Positions 61,146 to 64,000 of a stretch of DNA of 64,000 nucleotides are shown piece by piece. A program made the translations under genes and the position numbers. The number at the start of each line of letters is the position of its first letter. Within the stretch, counting starts at the first letter, position 1. Origin of the DNA: Hymenobacter oligotrophus (GTDB lineage: Bacteria > Bacteroidota > Bacteroidia > Cytophagales > Hymenobacteraceae). Below the pieces are notes generated by a model that did no database searches, was not told the origin of the DNA, and saw only the letters and a program-made list of their open reading frames with translations. Where the stretch lies: assembly GCF_003574965.1 (NCBI RefSeq), contig NZ_CP032317.1, positions 2,232,001-2,296,000 on the forward strand. The letters run 5' to 3'.

Positions 61146-61832
61146 ATGATTGCCATTGCCATCGACGACGAGCCCATTGCCCTGAACGTAATTCGCGCCC
61201 TGGCCGCAAAGGTGCCGTTTATTGAGCTGAAAGCGTGTTTTACGAACGCGTTTCAGGGGCTGGAATACCTGCAGCAGGAGCCCGTCGATTTGCTGTTTAT
61301 CGATATCAACATGCCCGATATTTCGGGCCTGGAGCTGGTGAGCAGCTTGGCGCGCAAGCCGCTGGTGGTGTTTACCACAGCCTACGCCGAGCACGCCGTT
61401 ACCGGCTTTGAGCTCGATGCCCTCGACTACCTGCTGAAGCCTTTTTCGCTGCCGCGGTTTGTGAAAGCGTGCAACAAAGCCCACGAGCAGTTGCAGTTGC
61501 GCGGCGCCCATTCCGCCGCGCCTCCCACAGCCCCAAAAGACTACCTGTTCGTGAAAACCGGCTACGAGCAGGTACGCGTGCGCCACGCCGACATTCTGTA
61601 CCTCGAGGCCGCGGGTAACTACGTAACGTTTGTGCTGGAGGGCAAAAGCGTGCTCACGCGCATGACCATTAATGAACTAGCCGAGCTGTTGCCTGCCGAA
61701 CGCTTTGTGCGCGTGCACCGCTCGTTTATCGTGGCCCGCAACCGCATCGACCGCATCGAGCGGCATCAGGTAAGCATCGGCGGCAAATGCGTGCCCCTAG
61801 GTGCTTCGTACTTGCCGCAGCTGCGGGAGTAG
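61146..61832 (+). CDS. LytTR-family response regulator
   Basis: The 228-aa protein has an N-terminal receiver domain (acidic cluster IDDEP, phosphoacceptor Asp53 in LLFIDINMPDISG, KPF lysine). The C-terminal LytTR DNA-binding domain has YLFVKTGYEQVRVRHADILY, split before the conserved EAAGNYV segment, then RVHRSFIVARNRIDRI. It is the cognate partner of the preceding kinase. Its target promoters cannot be inferred from this window. Confidence 0.92.
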   Translation: MIAIAIDDEPIALNVIRALAAKVPFIELKACFTNAFQGLEYLQQEPVDLLFIDINMPDISGLELVSSLARKPLVVFTTAYAEHAVTGFELDALDYLLKPFSLPRFVKACNKAHEQLQLRGAHSAAPPTAPKDYLFVKTGYEQVRVRHADILYLEAAGNYVTFVLEGKSVLTRMTINELAELLPAERFVRVHRSFIVARNRIDRIERHQVSIGGKCVPLGASYLPQLRE

Positions 61833-61862
61833 CGCGGGGCTTGGCCGCATGCGCACGCGGCC

Positions 61863-62126
61863 CTAGGTGAGTAGCAGCGCGGCATATAGGCAGGCCCGGG
61901 CCCGGCTCCACAAATCGGTACGGGTTTCCATCTCGCTCAAAACCAAATCGTGGCAACTGTGCAGCAAGTGCGCTTGCTGCTCTTGGCCCAGCGCGGGCGT
62001 GCCTTCTTGTATCTGCACCCAGTGCGCCAGCAAGCACGCCGCCTCGATGGTACGGCCCTCGTGCATTGCTTCTTGCACGAGGGCCGCCGCCTGCAGCCCG
62101 GCCATGGCAGAGTTAGAGGCGCTCAT
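61863..62126 (-). CDS. Hypothetical small helical protein
   Basis: The 87-aa frame is helical and Ala/Glu/Leu rich (AGLQAAALVQEAMHEGRTIEAA, split before CLLAHW) with no signal peptide or known motif. It converges on the response regulator with a 30-bp gap, and its TAG stop lies in a CCTAGG site. Codon use is native. Evidence is the intact frame and composition only. Confidence 0.5.
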   Translation of the reverse strand: MSASNSAMAGLQAAALVQEAMHEGRTIEAACLLAHWVQIQEGTPALGQEQQAHLLHSCHDLVLSEMETRTDLWSRARACLYAALLLT

Positions 62127-62407
62127 CTTGTGGTTTGGTTATGGAAAAGGGCGGTTGGGTCTCAAATGTGCAACATTGCCCAGCCAACGGCAAGGAAAAA
62201 GTTGCTGCGCTTGTGACGCCTCTAAACGCCTGTTTTGCCTCATGGCCGTGTGCGCTAATTCGCTCCTAAAGCGTTTGATAGCAGCTTTTATGCCCGCGCA
62301 CCGACATTATTTTTGGCCTTTTGTGACATAGCGTGCGCCCTTTATTTCTCCTTTGCCCGTTTCGCCAGCCGAAATAGGCCCACAACAACCCAACCGCCAG
62401 AACGCGC

Positions 62408-62440
62408 AAAGACCCGGAGCACAGGGCACGCCGGGTCTTT
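62408..62440. terminator. Hairpin terminator
   Basis: AAAGACCCGG (62408-62417) pairs with CCGGGTCTTT (62431-62440). No gene lies directly before it on the plus strand, so its partner is unclear. Confidence 0.55.
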
Positions 62441-63084
62441 ATAATAGCAAAAAGGGAATTTGGGCTTTATACTGTCGAGCTTGCCAAAAGGTTTGGCGAG
62501 CCGGGGATTTTCGTGATAATATTTTTTAACGCTATGACTGCGACTGTTGGGCTACCAGCCTCAGAGTAGGATTGGAATCCAGCTCCGAAGTTTACAACAC
62601 CCATCAGTTTGTGCACAACCGCAGAAAAAACTCGCTCTGTATCACACAAAGCGGGTTATTAGTGGAGCTGCCTGCTCGAAATGATCTGGTACGCGGCCTA
62701 TTTAAGGCCAAATCACCGGCTGCGCGTGTATCGCATTGTGCCTCAGAATGTAGGCCCAACTAAAGGCATATACCGCCGTCGCCAACTCTTTCTACTAGCA
62801 CATCGGAAACGGGGCGGCGTAGCGCCTCAGCGCGGCGTGTTTGTTCAATTTTCAAGTACCCTGTGGCTTAACAGGTAGTGTCAATTGGTGTGCCAATACC
62901 TCTGGCACCGCCCCCGCTACCGATGCTATTGAATGGGCTCTTTGTCGTCAATTTAAAATAAGGGGAAGGCTTTCGCGCTGGCCAAACTGGGCGGGACGTT
63001 AGGAATGGGCACAGTCTACATAATGATACTGTAGCATCGCCGTCCAATGGTACTTCAGCCGCGCCGCGTCACAAGAGCGGAGCT
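62441..63084. other. AT-richer spacer with no gene
   Basis: About 640 bp visibly lower in GC than the neighbouring genes. Only short frames without coding character are seen, and no CCTAGG. It may be remnant mobile or foreign DNA preceding an accessory region. Confidence 0.5.
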
Positions 63085-63092
63085 TATCTTTG
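63085..63092 (+). promoter_or_regulatory. Bacteroidota -7 element (TATCTTTG)
   Basis: An exact TAnnTTTG lies 37 bp before the acyltransferase ATG. Confidence 0.6.
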
Positions 63093-63129
63093 CACGCCTC
63101 CTTAGTTTCCTATTCGCTTCCAACTGTAA

Positions 63130-64000
63130 ATGCAAGTTCAAGAGCCTGTCTTATCCGAAGCAATAGCCACGCCAACCGCGCGTCCCGCGAAGCCCTACTT
63201 CGGGGCGCTTACGGGCGTGCGGGCCGTGGCGGCGTACATGGTCTTTGTGCACCATTTCAATCCGTTCAAGGGGGCAACGTCAGCGGCTGGGCAGTTTTTT
63301 GAACGCCTTTGCGAAGAGCTGCACATCGGCGTGACGCTGTTCTTTGTGCTATCGGGGTTGTTGATCTGCGTGCGGTACATGGACCACGTCGAACTCAGCG
63401 GCCGCTGGGCGCTGCGCTACCTGCGCAACCGAGTGGCCCGCATCTACCCGTTGTACCTTCTGCTAACGCTGCTGACCTTCGCTGCCTTTGCCTTGCGCCC
63501 CGAGTTGGATAACCTCGAGCAGTGGAAGTGGTACGCTGCTCGGGATAAGCTGGCGGTCATCATATCGAACATCACCTTTCTGCGGGGCTTCTTTGACGAC
63601 CTAAAATTCTCCGGCATTGCCCAGGGCTGGTCGTTGACGGTGGAAGAGTGCTTCTACTTTACCGCGCCTTTTTTGCTGCTGGGGCTAACGCGCAGCCGCG
63701 GGCTCATCTGGCTTTACCCTCCGGTATTGGTTGGCCTGGGTCTGTTGCTGGTGCAAGTATTGGCTCCGCGCCAACTGCTCGGCTTGTTTGACTCGAACGA
63801 ATTTATGTTCATCTACACTTTCTTCGGTCGCAGCACCGAGTTTGTGGTGGGCATGGCGCTGGGCTTGCTAGTGAAGCGCCGCACGCGGCCGACGCAGCCC
63901 GGGTGGTTATGGACCGGCACCGGGCTGGTTTGGATATTTGGGTGCCTCCTCGTATTGATCAGCCTGCATTCGGAAACGCTAGGCGGCGGATTCGGCAGCC
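63130..64000 (+). CDS. Acyltransferase-3 (OafA/YrhL-like) membrane protein, partial
   Basis: The gene starts at ATG 63130 and runs past the right edge. The 290 visible residues show an acyltransferase-3 protein: LTGVRAVAAYMVFVHHFNPF with the conserved His pair, FFVLSGLLICVRYM, RNRVARIYPLYLL, and WSLTVEECFYFTAPFLLLG, with several membrane helices. Such enzymes O-acetylate cell-surface polysaccharides, LPS or peptidoglycan from the membrane. The C-terminal part is not visible. It lies after an AT-richer spacer and may belong to a surface-polysaccharide region beyond the window. Confidence 0.88.
   Translation, partial: MQVQEPVLSEAIATPTARPAKPYFGALTGVRAVAAYMVFVHHFNPFKGATSAAGQFFERLCEELHIGVTLFFVLSGLLICVRYMDHVELSGRWALRYLRNRVARIYPLYLLLTLLTFAAFALRPELDNLEQWKWYAARDKLAVIISNITFLRGFFDDLKFSGIAQGWSLTVEECFYFTAPFLLLGLTRSRGLIWLYPPVLVGLGLLLVQVLAPRQLLGLFDSNEFMFIYTFFGRSTEFVVGMALGLLVKRRTRPTQPGWLWTGTGLVWIFGCLLVLISLHSETLGGGFGS

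Larger units (their letters stand above)
64..61867. repeat. Dispersed CCTAGG palindrome (about 97 copies)
   Basis: The 6-bp palindrome CCTAGG recurs throughout, for example at 64, 353, 2488, 5785, 10031, 17381, 24949, 30132, 38051, 45031, 51329, 55237 and 61862. I counted 97 by eye; base composition alone predicts about 20. Some 40 copies lie between genes although only about one seventh of the window is non-coding. There the common extended form is GCCCTAGGTGCC or its reverse complement. Within genes the reading is nearly always Leu-Gly (CTA-GGN). I know of no named element with this core in Bacteroidota. A role is not shown by the sequence; a HIP1-like genome signature is the closest analogy. 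Confidence 0.85.

Noticed and set aside
1-64000. CRISPR arrays, tRNA and rRNA genes
   Set aside because: I saw no regularly spaced direct repeats, no T-loop plus acceptor-stem arrangement and no rRNA segments.

Overview
The window looks like chromosomal DNA of a GC-rich member of the Bacteroidota, most likely Hymenobacter or a close relative (Cytophagales). The reasons are about 60-65% GC in most genes, start codons without Shine-Dalgarno sequences, several TAnnTTTG promoter elements of the Bacteroidota type, many lipoprotein signals ending in [AS]-S-C, and gene orders such as rny-zapA-coiled coil-pheT and ispH-cmk. I saw no tRNA, rRNA, CRISPR array, prophage, transposase or secretion system. 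It is mostly core chromosome, with accessory-looking DNA at both ends.

Layout. 1-1.3 kb: a truncated 2H phosphoesterase gene and an AT-richer lipoprotein gene. 1.5-11.7 kb: a cell-envelope block with a giant alpha-2-macroglobulin lipoprotein, a tandem chagasin-like (I42) inhibitor, a glycosyltransferase and PBP1C. 11.7-14.5 kb: small envelope proteins and a DUF416 protein. 14.6-18.9 kb (minus strand): a GreA/GreB factor, a DUF4130/TIGR03915 protein, an epoxide-hydrolase-like enzyme, an unreported-looking 57-aa Cys-triplet protein and a TIGR03916-type radical SAM protein with a helix-hairpin-helix. 19-24.8 kb: outer-membrane proteins, CvfB-like RNA-binding protein, a nucleoside-diphosphate-sugar epimerase-like protein and an OmpH/Skp chaperone. 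25-30 kb (minus): AstE/AspA-type amidohydrolase, HelD-like helicase, RimK ligase and a RimB-like retropepsin. 30-34.8 kb: sugar dehydrogenase, 2TM protein, macro-domain protein, hydrolase, DUF502 and IspH. 34.8-38.3 kb: Cmk, two pairs of short paralogous proteins and a 53-aa lipoprotein. 38.3-43 kb: adenine deaminase, response regulator, cysteine/cystathionine synthase and SucD. 43-54 kb: lipoproteins, RNase Y, ZapA, PheT, DUF1684, RadC and a metallophosphoesterase. 54-62 kb: UvsE, a trans-sulfuration PLP enzyme, a Ser/Thr/Gly repeat protein and a LytS/LytTR pair. 62.4-64 kb: an AT-richer spacer, then an acyltransferase-3 gene cut by the window end.

The strongest unexplained signal is not a gene. 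The palindrome CCTAGG occurs about 97 times by my hand count, against roughly 20 expected from base composition. It is enriched between genes, usually as GCCCTAGGTGCC or its complement. Inside genes it nearly always encodes Leu-Gly as C-CTA-GGN, although CTA is otherwise uncommon. AT-richer, foreign-looking tracts lack it. This resembles the HIP1 highly iterated palindrome of cyanobacteria and may be a genome-wide signature of unknown function.

Other systems worth attention are the anti-protease/PBP1C locus, the radical SAM-DUF4130 set with its micro-protein, the RimK-retropepsin-HelD-AstE run, and several families of long intergenic inverted repeats.
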